Assembly (NCBI RefSeq): GCF_010183535.1
Contig: NC_071330.1
Coordinates: forward strand, 13,931,717-13,995,716
Direction of reading: 5' to 3'
Length of the DNA: 64,000 nt
DNA from: Caenorhabditis remanei
Lineage: Eukaryota > Nematoda > Chromadorea > Rhabditida > Rhabditidae
Each line of letters opens with the position of its first letter. Position 1 is the first letter of the stretch. Positions 32,692 through 45,420 of the stretch are shown here, piece after piece. The notes beneath the pieces were generated by a model. The model saw only the letters and a list, made by a program, of their open reading frames with translations, was not told the DNA's origin and made no database searches. The translations under genes and the position numbers were made by a program.

Positions 32692-33570
32692 ATTGCGGTA
32701 ATTCAGTGATTTTTGACTGAAATTATTTGAAATTTATATTTTTAGAATCAGCATAAAAAGAGCTTTCAGAAAAGTATAATCATGCCTAGGTTTGAAAAAA
32801 ACAGAAAAAATGACAAAAATTGCGTCCTGCCACGAAAACACGAGGTTACTGTAGTTATTGGAGAGGAACTTTGTGGCAAATATTTTTCTTATGTAGTTTG
32901 GATTATTTTCCATGTTTTGAGCTAAAAATAAGTCTGAATAGTCCAAAAATGGAAAAGATAGAGATTTTCGAAAATTTTCGAAAAATCAAAAAATTAAAAA
33001 TCTGAATTTTAGCTGTATCTCAGCCCGATTTTATCCAATTTTCATAAAATTTACATTTTTGAATTCAGAAGATTCTCAGCTTTCAGGAAAGTATAAACAA
33101 GCCTATATTCTCTCCCAATCGTGTCCCACCACGAAAACTACAGTAACCCAGTTTAAAGGCGCATACCGTAGTTTTGCCATGTGACGTAACATAGGCATGA
33201 TTAGATTCATTTGAAGCGTCTTGACACGCTAAATTCAAAAATTTTAGTTTCATGTGAATTCTGTGAAAATTGACGGATTTACAGTAATTTCAATTTTTCA
33301 GAATTTTCGAAAAGTTTCGAAAATCTGTAACTTTTTTGTTTTCCAACCAATTTTGTTGATTTTAAGCTTAAAAAACGCGGGGAATTCTGAATTTTTTGCT
33401 AAAAATGTTTCAAAACACGAACTAGCCGATATAGATGACCATTCCACTCTCTCCACCCGTTCTTCATCCACCAATATTCAAGAACCCAAAGTTTTGGCTT
33501 CGTTTGGCACCGTGCCAAATATGAATTCAGTGAGAGAATAAGCCCCGCCCCCTTTTCACAGGAAAATCAA
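32692..33570 (+). pseudogene. Broken copy of intron 2 and exon 3 of the 192-residue gene
   Basis: It parallels 29200-30090: the same family-A arms, then GCCGATATAGATGACCATTC and the rest of exon 3 down to its GTGAGAG donor. The acceptor and first codons of the exon are replaced, and exon 4 is missing, so it cannot be expressed as the parent is. Confidence 0.8.
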
Positions 33571-33672
33571 CGTAAACTCCATTTTTAAGCCCCGCCCCTT
33601 TTTTCTGACCATAAAAGTGGTGGTGACTAACCACCACCAGTCATCGTCACTATTAAGAGAGAGAGTGAGGGA

Positions 33673-33772
33673 GAGAGACGCAGAGAAAAAAACGTTATGC
33701 GATAACATCGACACGAAGAGAGTGACGATTCAATGGAGACGGAGAGATTGACAATTTGTGTAGAGACGCAGA
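33673..33772 (+). promoter_or_regulatory. Paired GAGACGCAGA motifs
   Basis: GAGAGACGCAGAG at 33673-33685 and TAGAGACGCAGAC at 33761-33773 sit in a purine-rich stretch outside fold-backs, about 1.1 kb before the candidate exon at 34796. They may mark the promoter of the NIPA-family gene. This is inference. Confidence 0.35.
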
Positions 33773-34795
33773 CAGTGAGAGACCTCTCTTTTCCTGAGAG
33801 AAAGAGGACAAAACGACGGAAAAAAGAGAAATTTTATCTACACGCGGACGGCTAGACGTACGACGAAAAAGCCACGTTTGTATTGCTGTGGCGGAATCAA
33901 GAATTAATAGAATACATTTTTTTTTCACTTAGAAATTGTGATTTTCGTGGCGAGACCCCACTTTTAATTTTTAGTTTTTTTATCACAAATTTTACTCAAT
34001 ATTTTTTAGTTTTTAACTAACAATTTTTATTTTAAAAGTTTTTAACACCGAGTTTATGTTTTTTCCGAAGATTTTAGACGAAATTTGAGCCGAAAACAGT
34101 GAAAAGAACGAATTAAAACTTTTTGAAATTTGTGCATGCGCCTTTAAATGTACAGTAACCCAAAAACGAATTTTTTAACGGATTTTCACCTTTTTAAAAC
34201 AAGAAAATGTGAAAATACACTGTTTTTGACTTAAAAAATACAAAAATTCAACAATATTTAGTGAAAAACTCGAAAAATCAGTTTTTCTGAAAAAAACCTT
34301 TAAAACTAGATTTTTTGTGATTTTTTTCAATTTTTACTGATTTTTCCAGTTTTTTCACTGATTTTTCGTGTTTGTAAAAGTCAAAAACCACAAATTTACG
34401 TTAAAAAATCGAAAAATAAACCAATTTTCATTCAAAAAACGAGCCAAAACCAATTTAAAAACATTTTCGCTTCGAGACCCAACTTTTCAATTTCACCCAT
34501 GCGCCTTTAATTCTACAGTAAGATTTTCTTGAATTTCAGCGATTTTTTCTATTTTTACCCAATTTCCACCGATTTATCTCAAATTTTTGATCTAAAAAAC
34601 TGAAAAAATCGATTTTCAACCAAAAAAACGCGTTAAAACCTGATCTAATCAATCAAAATCTGTCATTTTCGTCGCCCTTATCCCCCTATAACCTTGACAT
34701 CACCTGTTTGTCTTCCTTCAAAGTACTTTTTCTTTGATTTTATCGATTTTTGTGTGTAAAATTTTAGGAAGAATTCAAAAATTTTGGTTGCAGGG

Positions 34796-34869
34796 ATCAA
34801 AGACCGGCGGGGAATGAATGAGCAACCACATGCAGTTGTCGAGGAATATTTAATGAGAAATGTTACTGG
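34796..34869 (+). CDS. Candidate upstream exon of the NIPA-family gene
   Basis: A stretch with coding-like composition is bounded by TTGCAG and GTGAGT. It has an ATG at 34814 giving MNEQPHAVVEEYLMRNVTG. Its phase (two bases left over) matches the single base before the ATG at 46854, so joining would add 19 residues to the transporter. The implied intron is about 12 kb, which is long for this group. It could instead be part of another gene, or a 5' leader. Confidence 0.45.
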
Positions 34870-35799
34870 GTGAGTGTTTAATTCATTAAAAATTCATTAA
34901 AAATTCAGAAAAATGATAGAAATATCAAGAAAAATCAGAAAAAATAACCTAAAAACTACTTTTTCAAAATTTCAAAAAAAAATTTTTTCAAAATTTTTTT
35001 TTTCAAAATTTTTTTTGTTGTATTTTTCAAAGAGTGTTCTAAACCACTTCCTCCCTCTAAAAATACCAAAAAATCCATCAATTGAACGTCAACTGACCTC
35101 CTAACCGGTTTCTAGCCAATTTCTCCCCGAAAATTTTGAAAATTGAAAAAAAAAATTGGAAAAAAAAACGATTTCGTTGTGATTTTTAACGTTTTGAATC
35201 AATTTTTAGGGTGAAAAATTGTCAAAAACTAGAAAAATATGGGCTTTCACCAGTAGTTATTGCCAAAATCCATCCTTTCCGATTTTTTGCTAAAAACTCG
35301 TAGTTTTCAGTCACTTTTTTTCGAAAAAATCGATTTTTTTAATAGAAAATTGTTCAAAAATCGTTTCTCTGGCTACTAGAAATGATTTTTCCCTAGTTTT
35401 TCACAGGATTTTAGCGAAAAAATTTGATTTTTTTTTGGTCAAAATGGTCATTTTTCACGGTTTTCGACCTAGAAAGCAGAATTTTTCGCAAAAAATTGAA
35501 TTTATGCATTGAAAACTGAAATAAACACGAAAATTGCCATTTTCAGACCGATTTTCATGCATTTTTCACCCAAAAAGCTACATTTCTGCTAAAACTATAA
35601 TTTGAGACATGAAAAACAGAGTTTTTGGAAATTTTAGTCGAAAAAAATGCCAAAAAATCCGAACCACTTTTCCAGAACAGCGTAATTTTCTGATTTTCAG
35701 CTTAATTTCTCTGAATTTAACTACTGAAAATTGCAGATTTAGTGAAAACTAGGTTTTCAATCATAGAGATATCATAATTTGCGACTTGAAAACACTCAA

Positions 35800-36380
35800 A
35801 AAACGAAAATTTGGGATTCTAGGCCACCAATTTTGGGTTTTCTAGACCATTCGTGTTTTAGACGGTTTTAAGCGATTTTGCATAGATTTTCGACTCTGAA
35901 AACGTGGAAAATCGCCTAAAAATGAAAGTTTGGGTTTCTAGGCCACTAGTTCGGTATTCTAGGCCACAAGTATATTTCTGAGAGTTTGAGACCGGTTTTT
36001 TGCAATTTTTTGGGTAGTTTTGACATGTTTTAAGCGATTTTTCATTGAAGAAACACCTAAAAAGTCGTAAATCGGAATTTTGGGTTTTTAGGCCACCAAT
36101 TTGAGGATTTTTAGGCCATATCATTATTTTGAGTGTTTATTGTCGCTTAAAACATTCCAAAATTATCCAAAAAGTTGCGAAACCCGGTCTCAAACTCTCA
36201 GGTATGAGACCTGTGGCCTAGAATACCAAATTGGTGGCCTAGAAATCCAAATTTTCAGTTTAGAGTGATTTTTCACGTTGTCAGAGTCGAAAATCTCGGG
36301 AAAAAACCGCCGAAAAACACGGATGGCCTAGAAACCCTCTAATTGGTGGCCTAGAACTCCGAATTTTCATTTTTGAGAGT
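35800..36380. repeat. Long palindrome with TTCTAGGCCACC arms
   Basis: The left side has GGGATTCTAGGCCACCAATT and GAGAGTTTGAGACCGG. The right side mirrors them with CCGGTCTCAAACTCTC and GGTGGCCTAGAA, and the centre is near 36090. Isolated GGTGGCCTAGAAACCCAAAA motifs recur at 47563, 50213, 51742 and 53236. Confidence 0.65.
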
Positions 36381-37528
36381 GAAATAACGAATTCAATTAA
36401 CTAATAAATATGAATTTAGTGATCTCAGTTTTCCTCACAATAAGAATCCTATTTTTTCATTCAAAACCTCAGAAAACCCCATTTTTAAATTAAAAACCTT
36501 CAAAAACCTCCAAAAAACTCTCAAAAAGCTCATTTTTAACCTCAAAAATCACTTAAAAAACTTAAAATCCCATTTTTTTAATCAAAAGCCTTCAAAAAAC
36601 GCACAAAACCCTAATTTTTTACTTAAAAATCTTGTTTTGAACCTCAAAAATCTTATTTTCTACACATTTTGGAACAAAAAATTCTCGAAAATCCCCAAAA
36701 AAAAACCGAATTTTTCCAACAAATTTCGAGTTTTTTCACTATTATCACCCAATTTTTTTGTTTATTTTTCTTTCAACTTTACCATTATTTCCTGAGAAAT
36801 ACCAGTTTCCTCCGCCACTCCCCTATCACTATTTTCCTTCAATCTATAATGGGCGTAGAGAGGAAGTAGACGAGAGAGGAAATACTTCCTCTCTCTCTCT
36901 CCGCCACTCACAAAATTAAACAAATATTTAAAAATTTTGGAAAATTATTTGAGAAGACGAAAGAGAGAGAGAGAACAGTTCTATCTATTTTCTCCCCCAC
37001 CTTTTTAACGTTTTAACTGGTTTTTTGATAAGAATTAGGTGATTTTTTGGGAATTTTGAGGTTAAAATAAGATATTGATGTTGAAAATTAGGTTTTTCTG
37101 CCAAAAAAATGTGAATGGCTAAAACTTGCATTTTCTGCATTTTTTTGACTCTGAATACCCCAATTTTCACAAAATATCGATATTTTGAGTCGTAAAAACT
37201 TGATCTTGACGATTTTTTTGCACATTTTCAAATATTTTCTCGATCTATATGAAGACTTTTCACTAAATACACACATTTCATACATCGACACTTTGTATTC
37301 ATTTTTGTGAATAGGGAGAAGTAATCGGATTAGCATTTTTATAGAAAAAGATAGAAGAGAGAAGTCAAAAAGAAGTGAAGGGAACGATGGCTTTTCAAAA
37401 TTTCTGAGTAAAAGTTGACTTTTCTGGGTTAGTAGTTATAAAATATGAGTTTTCCGTGATATAAATTCGTCGAAATCTAGTTTTTGGCTAAAAATATCGA
37501 GATTTTGTGAAAATTGAGATCAAGATAG

Positions 37529-37844
37529 CAGAGCTGCATGGAATTCCGACTTCCGGATAAGGAATTTTACTTCTGACTTCCGTCATTTCATAACTGTGTA
37601 ATTTCGGAAAAGTGCATTTTGCAAAAATACATAGAAAAATGGTCTAAAAGGACAGAAAATATGATGTTCTACAGCCAAAAACTAATTTTTCACTGATTTT
37701 CGCGAATTCTATGATTTTTCTCTGGGAATTTTTGAATATTTGCGTAAAAATCTACTTCCGACTTCCGACTTCCGACTTCCGGGCGTTATTTCACTTCCGA
37801 CTTCCGAGTTCCGGATAAGAAATTTTCACTTCCATGCAACTCTG
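37529..37844 (-). mobile_element. hAT-like miniature element, GGAAGTC family
   Basis: Tips CAGAGCTGCATGGAA and CCATGCAACTCTG. It contains the same core as the 10600 and 12416 copies in inverse orientation, with CCGACTTCCGACTTCCG runs at each end. The flanks CAAGATAG and GAAGAGAG agree at 6 of 8 positions, a decayed target duplication. Confidence 0.75.
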
Positions 37845-39334
37845 GAAGAGAGCTCTGAAAAATGCGCCAATAATAAAAGTTTCTTGGAATTGTCACAAGT
37901 ATCAGAATCTGAAATTTAAAAAAAAAAAAGACGTCAGTGCTCCTTTAAGCAGCTCCGCCACTCAATATTTATGTCTGTAGTATGCACACCCCCCCCCCCC
38001 TTCTCTATACTTTTCTCTCTCCATGTTCGTGTGTCCATCCGTCCCCTGTGTTATTTGTTTATTTAGTCAGTTTCCTCCTATTTCTCTCTCTCTCTCTTAT
38101 TTTCTCTTTTTCCACTGCTTCCACTTCTATTTCTAAATTTCTGATGGTCATAATGATTGTAATATCGATTTTTACGTTTTGAGCAGAATTAGCTCCAATT
38201 TCAGCCGATTTTCCGCTTAAAAACTTGGGTTTTTAGTCTATTTTCAGTCCTGATTGGCTATGAGTCATTATTGTTGATAGTTCTCACTATAGGCGTCATA
38301 TTTTTTGAAAATACGTCTTTTTCAGCAGTTTTTAGACGGTTTCATGGGAATTTAGTGATATTTGAACGAATTTCGGCTCTAGAATTGGCTGATTTGAATA
38401 ATTTTCAGCAGTTTTTAGACGGTTTCTTGGGAATTTAGTGATTTTTGAAGGCTTTTTGACCATTTTTAACCAGTTTTGAAGGTAATTTTCAGCCAAATTT
38501 AGTTGTTTTCTTTATAAACGGGTTTTTTGCTCGAAAATTGTGAATTTTCAGTGATTTTCCAGGCATTTTTGACAAATTTTGGCCTATTTATGTGGAAAAC
38601 AAACATTTTGATCAATTTTAGTCGATTTTCAGCCATTTTTGTCAATTTCAGTCAAATATAGGTATTGTCTGAAAATGATAGGATTTGACCTAGTGGCCCA
38701 GTGACCAGAATTTGGAGCATTTTCGATCTGAAATTTCGCAATTTTTGAGAACGTGAGTTACATAATGTGACCAAAATTTTGAATTTTTTGCATTTTGGCG
38801 CCAAGATTCAGAATTTTTTTAAATCTGAACAATTTGCAGCTTGGAAAGTGCAAAAACCGTTCTAAAAATACCTCCCTTCGATTCCAGTTTCCGTACTAAA
38901 AAACAGACGGCAAAGTTCTGTATTTTAGTATTTTATGTTTTGTGCCATCTCACTCTCTCGTATTGATACTAAATGAGTCATTTCTCTCTAACTGTCTGCG
39001 TCTCTCTCACCGTCACTCTCTCGTCGCACACATCGGAAACTATTTGATTTGTTTGAGAGTCAGAGTACTCTTTTGTGACTTTGCCATGATTTGGAGTTTG
39101 TACTCCTGAAAAAAGTGGGCGGAGCTTACTTTAGCTGGCGACTGTAAAGTCTACAGTGTAGACAAGAATAGGATGATGCTCCAGTTTGATTTCCAGAGGT
39201 CATTGGGATCGGTTTGACTCTATTTTCGTAGATTTTGGGGTGGAAACTGCTTTTTTGGCGATGCTTAGAACTTTCTGGGAGCTGCTTAGCTAGCCCGATC
39301 AAGATTTCTAGCACGACCCGAAATCACCTAGATT

Positions 39335-39596
39335 CATACTTGCAAATTTACGGCCCGGCCTCAAAAAAAGGTACCTATTTTTTACCAAATTTTTTGAAAT
39401 TTTTTGAAATTTTACATTAAAAATTTCAATTTTTTGACGCATAACTACCTTTTGATTGAATTCTGAAGTATAGTCAAAAATTCGACTTTTTTGGGAAAAA
39501 ATTCAAAAAAATTCAAATTTTCGTTCAAATTTTCAGTTCAAATTTTTCAGCCGGGCCGTGGAAATTCTCGTCACGGCCCGGCCCGTTGCAAGTATG
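39335..39596. mobile_element. hAT-like miniature element with perfect 8-bp target duplication
   Basis: Terminal inverted repeats CATACTTGCAA and TTGCAAGTATG. CCTAGATT flanks both sides (39327-39334 and 39597-39604). GGCCCGGCC blocks lie near both ends. Confidence 0.85.
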
Positions 39597-39657
39597 CCTA
39601 GATTATAATCTAGCGGATTCCATCTTTTCTCACCACTGGTAAAACCATTTTTTTTTT

Positions 39658-39916
39658 CATAGTTGTCAAGGCCCGGGCCGGTAGAAAATTTTCAAGGCCC
39701 GGCCCGGCCCGAAGGCCCGGCTTCAAAAAATGACCCCTTTTTTCCAATTTTTTTTTGAAATTTTTTCAATTTTTCATCAAAAATGTGACCATTTTTTAAC
39801 TATTTTTCAGAATTTCTTCTAAGTCTGAATGATAGTCGAAAATTTGACTTTTTCGCAAAAAATTTGAAAATTTGGCTTTCGCGTTAATTTGCCCGGGCCG
39901 GGCCTTGACAACTATG
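39658..39916. mobile_element. hAT-like miniature element, GGGCCGG family
   Basis: Long tips CATAGTTGTCAAGGCCCGG and CCGGGCCTTGACAACTATG, in perfect inverse match. Flanking 8-mers TTTTTTTT and TCATTTTT are only partly alike. It lies 61 bp from the previous element. Confidence 0.75.
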
Positions 39917-40684
39917 TCATTTTTGAACTGAAAATGCAATTTATTCACATTTTTCAACCCGAAAACCCATGATTTTCGTCAATTTTTCACTAAAAAATAG
40001 AATTTTTCATTCGAAAAATCACATTTCCAGTCTATTTTTGAGCTGAAAATGCGATTTTTCCACTATTTTTACCCGAAAAACAATGATTTTAGTCAATTTT
40101 TCATTCAAAATTGGCAGTTTTGCTTTGAAAAATCACATTTTCATTTTTTACCCAAATTCCAACCAAAAACTCCTAAATGTTCCGGAAAAAAAGAGCGATT
40201 TTTGCTCATTGTTTTGATGTAATGCGTCAATTTTTGATCTGAAAATCTGAAAATCTGAAAATCCAGTCTATAAAAATAACGTTTTCCGACTAAACATCAA
40301 CACCAGAAAATAGGGGAGAGAGGAAGGATAAGCTTAATCCCTATGAGCTCACGGAGCAGGATTTTCAGATTTCATTTTTATTGAAAAAATATGAAAATTC
40401 GGTCAAAATTGCCCGAAAAAACCTGAAAATTTTCATTTTTTCGCCCCAAAACCCGCATTTTTTCGGAATTTTTCCCGTTTTTTTCTTATAACACCTTCTC
40501 TCCGCCCTCTCTCCGCTAGAATAAATCTAATTTCCATCCGCCCGACGGCTCTTTTTTTTTGGTCTCCAAGGGATACGCTATGACACCACCATCACCCCCT
40601 CCGTCTCTTGTGGTCTCTTACGTTTTATCAGTTTCTCCGTTTTGGAGTAGTAGTAGGTGTGGTGGTGTCCCCCGTTTTGTAGTC

Positions 40685-41415
40685 ATCCATTTGTTGGATG
40701 GGTGGTCTTTTTATTTTCGAAAAATAGGCGAAAATATGAGATTTTTGGCCTAAAATTAAGCTGAAAATCGCTCAAAATAGACTGAAATCCATTAAAAATA
40801 AGCTAAAATTCAAGGAAATTGACTCAAAACTCACCAAAAAATCAATTTTAGAGCTGCTCAACTCACTTTTAACGTTAAATCTATCCAAAACTGACTAAAA
40901 AATTATGAAAATCGGTTAAAATTGACCAAAAACGAGTTCAGGAGCTGCTTAACAATACTTGTAGCGGCTTAGACAACTCTGATCACCGATTATTTAACAA
41001 ATTAGGTAAAAAATACTCAAAATCGGTAAAATTCATGATTTTGAGTATTTTTTACCTAATTTGTTGAATAATCGGTGATCAGAGTTGTCTAAGCCGCATC
41101 AAGTATTGTTAAGCAGCTCCTGGACTCATTTTTGGTCAATTTTAACCGATTTTCATAATTTTTTAGTCAGTTTTTGATAGATTTAGCGTTAAAACTGAGT
41201 TGAGCAGCTCTAAAATTGATTTTTTTGAATTTTGAGCCAATTTTCTTGATTTTGCGCCCTGATACTCGTTTTTGATGAATTTCATCCATTTGTTCGATGG
41301 GTGGTCTTTTTATTTTTGAAAAATAGGCGAAAATATGGGATTTTTGGCCTAAAATTAAGGGGAAATCGCTCGAAATAGACTGAAATCCATCAAAAATAAG
41401 CTAAAAATCGAGAAA
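40685..41415. repeat. Palindrome inside a 130-bp direct repeat
   Basis: A near-perfect inverted repeat (about 40810-41265, centre near 41025) has arms that include GGAGCTGCTTAACAATACTT and ATCACCGATTATT with their inverses. It is bracketed by direct copies of CATCCATTTGTT(G/C)GATGGGT...ATAAGCTAAAA (40685-40815 and 41286-41415). Confidence 0.7.
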
Positions 41416-42284
41416 ATTGGCTCAAAACTTACCAAAAATGAGTTCGCAGCTCCTGGACTCATGTTCGGTCTATTTTAACCGATTTTCATCATTTTCAGCC
41501 AGTTTTTTGATAGATTTTACGTTGAAAATGTCTTTTAGTAGATTTTGAGCCAATTTTTTTCGATTTTTGGCTCATTTCTGATAATTTCAATGCAAAATTT
41601 GAGTTAAGCAGCTCCAAGTTGATATAATCATCTTCATGTAGATTTTGAGCCAATTTTTTTGATTTTAAGGTAATTTTTAGCGACAAAATGTGTAAAAATA
41701 GGCTGAAAACTCTGAAAATCGTACTTCTCGATTTTGGCGCTGCTTAGCCCAAAACCACGAATTTCCACTCCATTTTGTACCCATTGTGACCAATTTTTAT
41801 GCAAATTCTTGTTTGAACTATAATCTCTCTGTTTCTCTTATTTCCTTCCGAATTTTTGTGTCCAAAATCGCATTTTTCTGCTGAAATTGTAGTTTGTAGT
41901 GTGTTTTTTAATAGATTTAGCTACAATTTTGCTCGAATTTTCGATTTTTTTCATGAATTTTGAGTTCTTAAAGTTCTCTCTTGACTCATTCCGTTGATGA
42001 CGTCTCTCTCTTCTCTAGTTGTTCAAATTTTGAAATATTCGTTGCGTGTGTCACCTGACACGACACACGAACTGATAACGTGTTTTTGAGCTGAAAATTG
42101 TCGAGTTTTCGTGATTTTTTTGATGAGAAAGGTGATTTTTGGCGTTAGAATGGTCGAAAATCGCGTCTAAGCAGCTCCGATTTGACATAAGCAGCGTCAG
42201 AGCATGCTAAGCAGCTCCTGGCGTCCACTAAGAATTCGGAGCACATAGAGCCCCGGAGCAGTTTCTCAGATTCCCCTAGGCTCT

Positions 42285-42450
42285 CTAAGCAGCTCCAATT
42301 TGCTATAAGCATTACCTCCGATCCTCAAGCTTCTAAGCAGCTCCTGACAACCTTTTAGGCGTTGCTTAGAGGCAGTCAGGAGCTGCTTAGAAGCTTGAGG
42401 ATCGGAGGTACTGCTTATAGCAAATTGGAGCTCCTTGAAGAGCCAGGAAC
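42285..42450. repeat. Hairpin with GGAGCTGCTTAG arms
   Basis: CTCCAATTTGCTATAAGCA...CCTCCGATCCTCAAGCTTC on the left is mirrored on the right, with the loop near 42365. Confidence 0.7.
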
Positions 42451-42571
42451 ATGAGGAGCTGCTTAGAGGCTCTATGTGCTTCGAATAGTCTATTTTGGCG
42501 GTGCTTAGTGAAGACCAGGAGCTGCTTAACCCATTCCAACTCCAAAAATCATGAGATCAGCTCCCAAATAG

Positions 42572-42905
42572 CTCTGAGCAGCTCCATCAGAGCCTTAAGC
42601 AGCTCCCTGAGAGCTCCAAGCAGCTCCCACAGAGCTCTAAGCAGCTCCCTCAGAGTTCTAAGCAGCTCCCATAGAGCCTTGAGCAGCTCCCTCTGAGCTC
42701 TAAGCAGCTCCCACAGAGCTCTAAGCAGCTCCCTCAGAGTTCTAAGCAGCTCCCATAGAGCCTTGAGCAGCTCCCTCAGAGTTCTAAGCAGCTCCCATAG
42801 AACTCTAAGCAGCTCCCTGAGATCCTTAAGCAGCTCCCTGAGATCCTTAAGCAGCTCTCATAGAGCCCTAAGCAGCTCCCTGAGAGCCCTAAGCAGCTCC
42901 CTCAG
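42572..42905 (+). repeat. 21-bp minisatellite, about 16 units
   Basis: Tandem units of CTCTAAGCAGCTCCC(A/T)(C/G)AGAG with a constant AAGCAGCTCCC core. Because 21 is divisible by three, it leaves an open frame of seven-residue repeats (SSSLRAL-like). This is not evidence of a protein, since the same motif is scattered singly in palindromes and introns nearby. Confidence 0.8.
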
Positions 42906-43164
42906 CTCAAATCAACTGTTCTCCCCTTTCCCATATCAAAAAGTGTGTGTTACATGCCCTTCCTCCCTTTTTCCCCTTTTTCTACTACTTATCACCTGAC
43001 ACTCTCCGCCCGCCGACTCGTTGGCACACACACACTTTTATGTATAATACACATTCCATTATCGTTTCTCTCTCACTTTTTTCCCTTAACCAAATAAAGT
43101 AAAAGTTTTTGACTTTTCGACTTGAAAAAACTGATAAAATTGGTCGATTTGACGCTGATTTTTG

Positions 43165-43690
43165 ATTCTAAATTGGTTTTTTTTAGTCCAAATTGGTTTG
43201 GGAGCTGCTTAGAGTATCTAGGAGCTGCTTAGGTCGTCTAGATACTCAAAATTTCATTTTCGACAAAATTTCAGCTCTGAAATTCCGAATTTAAGCACAA
43301 AAATCTCACATTTTTCATCAGTTTCTTAATGTAATAGTGTCAAATTTGATTCTGGCGCTGCTTCGAACATGTAGGTCGTTTTCGGCGCTGCTTAACTCAT
43401 ATAGATGCTGAAAATCTTGTTTTCCGCGGTTTTTCATCGAAAATTCCTCAAAATGAAGGGATTTTAGATGAAAAATCGCGGGAAATGAGATTTTCAGCAT
43501 CTATATGAGTTAAGCAGCGCCAAAACGGTCCTACATGTTCTAAGCAGCGCCAGAATCAAATTTGACGCAGTTTCAGTAAGAAACTGGTGAGAAATTTGAG
43601 ATTTTCGAGCGAAAAATGTGAATTTTGTGGCTCAAATCGTGGGTAAGCAGCTCCAAGATACTCTAAGCAGCTACCAAACCAATTTGGAAT
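43165..43690. repeat. Long palindrome with GGAGCTGCTTAG arms
   Basis: The inner arms (TTTGATTCTGGCGCTGCTT, CTCATATAGATGCTGAAAAT) and outer arms (TTGG(T/G)AGCTGCTTAGAGTAT) are both mirrored, with the centre near 43445. Confidence 0.7.
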
Positions 43691-44049
43691 AAAAAATCAG
43701 TGCACTTTTAGTGATCATAGTGATTTCACCTGTTCTTCTGAAATTTTCAGACTGAAAATCGAAATTTTTTTCTGAAAATCTGAAAAAAAAACGATTCTCG
43801 CACGTGCCTTTGTGTTCTTTGTGGGAAACCTTATGATTAATTTTTCCTCTTTTTTGTCAGTCCGCCTGTCTTCTAGTGTCTCCAGAATTCCAGAATTCTA
43901 TTGATTCTATTGAAAAAAATCCATTTTCCGCCGATTTTTTCTGTCTAAAATCGATCAAATTCCGTTTTCCGCCGATTTTTTTTCGACTTTTTTCTCTCGA
44001 TTCTACAGTAATCATGAGATCTGTGTGTCAGGGGTGTCCAAATTCCGTT

Positions 44050-45420
44050 TTTTCCGAGATTTGAGACGTCAGAGAGGCTTCTAGAAGGTTTTTGGCACCG
44101 AAAATGGGTCTGTCTGTGTGTCTATAGTGTCCGGATGTCCGGATGTCGTTTTTCGAGATTTTTGACATCTGTCTGTCCATCTGTCGGTTCATCTGGATGT
44201 CCACCGCATTAGTCACTTTTGCCGGATTCCTATCGATTCTGATCGTCTTATCTACAGTAATCCTGATGTCTGTCTGATTTCTGTGTGTCCGGATGTCCAC
44301 AAGATCAAATTTTTTGGCCGCTTTTTTGGAATTGAAAATGTCCAAATTCCGTTTTTTCGAGATTTTTGACGTCAGAGAGACTTCTAGAAGGTTTTTGACA
44401 ACGAAAATAGGTCTACCGGTGTGTCTGTAGTGTCCGGATGTCCAGATGTCGTTTTTCGAGATTTGTGACGTTTTGAGACGTCAGAGAGACTTCTAGAAGG
44501 TTTTTGACACCGAAAATTGGTCTTTCGGTCTGTCTGTAGTGTCCGGATGTCCAAAATCCCGTATTTCTAGTCATTTTTCGACAATTTTACAGTTTCTGTG
44601 TGTTTCGAGTGTCCAAATTCCGTTTTTCCCGCGGTTTTTTTCAATTTTTCGGCCTAAAATCGATGTAAACTGATAAGATAAAGGAAATTGAGATCGGTTC
44701 GTCTTGTGCTCTCTTGTGCTCTCTGCTCTCTCTCTCTCAAAAAGTTGCTCTCTCTTGGCTACAACGAATTATAGATAAGATAGTGATACAAGTCATACCG
44801 TGGATTATTTCCCCCTCGAAAAATTTGAAATTGCGTCATTTTTTCGTGTTTTCCAGCGATTTTTCCCGTTTAATTACATGTTTTTCCGAGATTTTTGAGA
44901 TTATTGAGATCTATAGACGTCAGAGAGAGTTCTAGAAGATTCTGGTGAACAAAAATCGGATTTTTGATGTCTATCGGTGTGTCGGTACTGTCCGGATGTC
45001 CAAATTCAGTTTTTTCGAGATTTTGACGTTTTGAAACGTCAGGGAGACTTCTAGAAGGTTTTTGACGCCAAAAATGGGGCTGTCTGTGTGTCTGTAGTGT
45101 CCGGATGTCCGGAATCACGTTTTTCCGGGTTTTTGACGTCTGTCTGTCGGTTCATCCGGATGTCCACCGCATTAGTCACTTTTGCCGGATTCCTATCGAT
45201 CCTGAGCGTCTTATCTACATTAATCCTGATGTCTGTCTGATTTCTGTGTATCCGGATGTCTACAAGATCCAATTTTTGGCCAATTTCCGTTTTTTTTTTT
45301 TTGGAATTTCTGTGTGTCCGGATGTCCAACGAACCGGAAAACAGCCAATTTCCACTCTGTCTGTGCAGACGGATGTCCGGATGTCCGGATGTCTGTCTGT
45401 CTGTCATTCCGGATGTCCGC
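44050..45420. repeat. CCGGATGTCC / TTCTAGAAGG repeat array
   Basis: At least five irregular copies of GAGACTTCTAGAAGGTTTTT followed by GTCTGT...GTGTCCGGATGTCC. A longer unit (GCATTAGTCACTTTTGCCGG...TGTGTGTCCGGATGTCCAC) is present at about 44205-44310 and again at 45170-45275. The 105-132-codon frames across it follow the repeat and are not genes. Confidence 0.7.

Noticed and set aside
42572..42905. CRISPR array
   Set aside because: Units are contiguous without unique spacers, and this is a nematode nuclear genome.
42451..42999. Open frames with SSSLRAL-type repeats
   Set aside because: The 21-bp minisatellite keeps any frame open; the motif is non-coding elsewhere.
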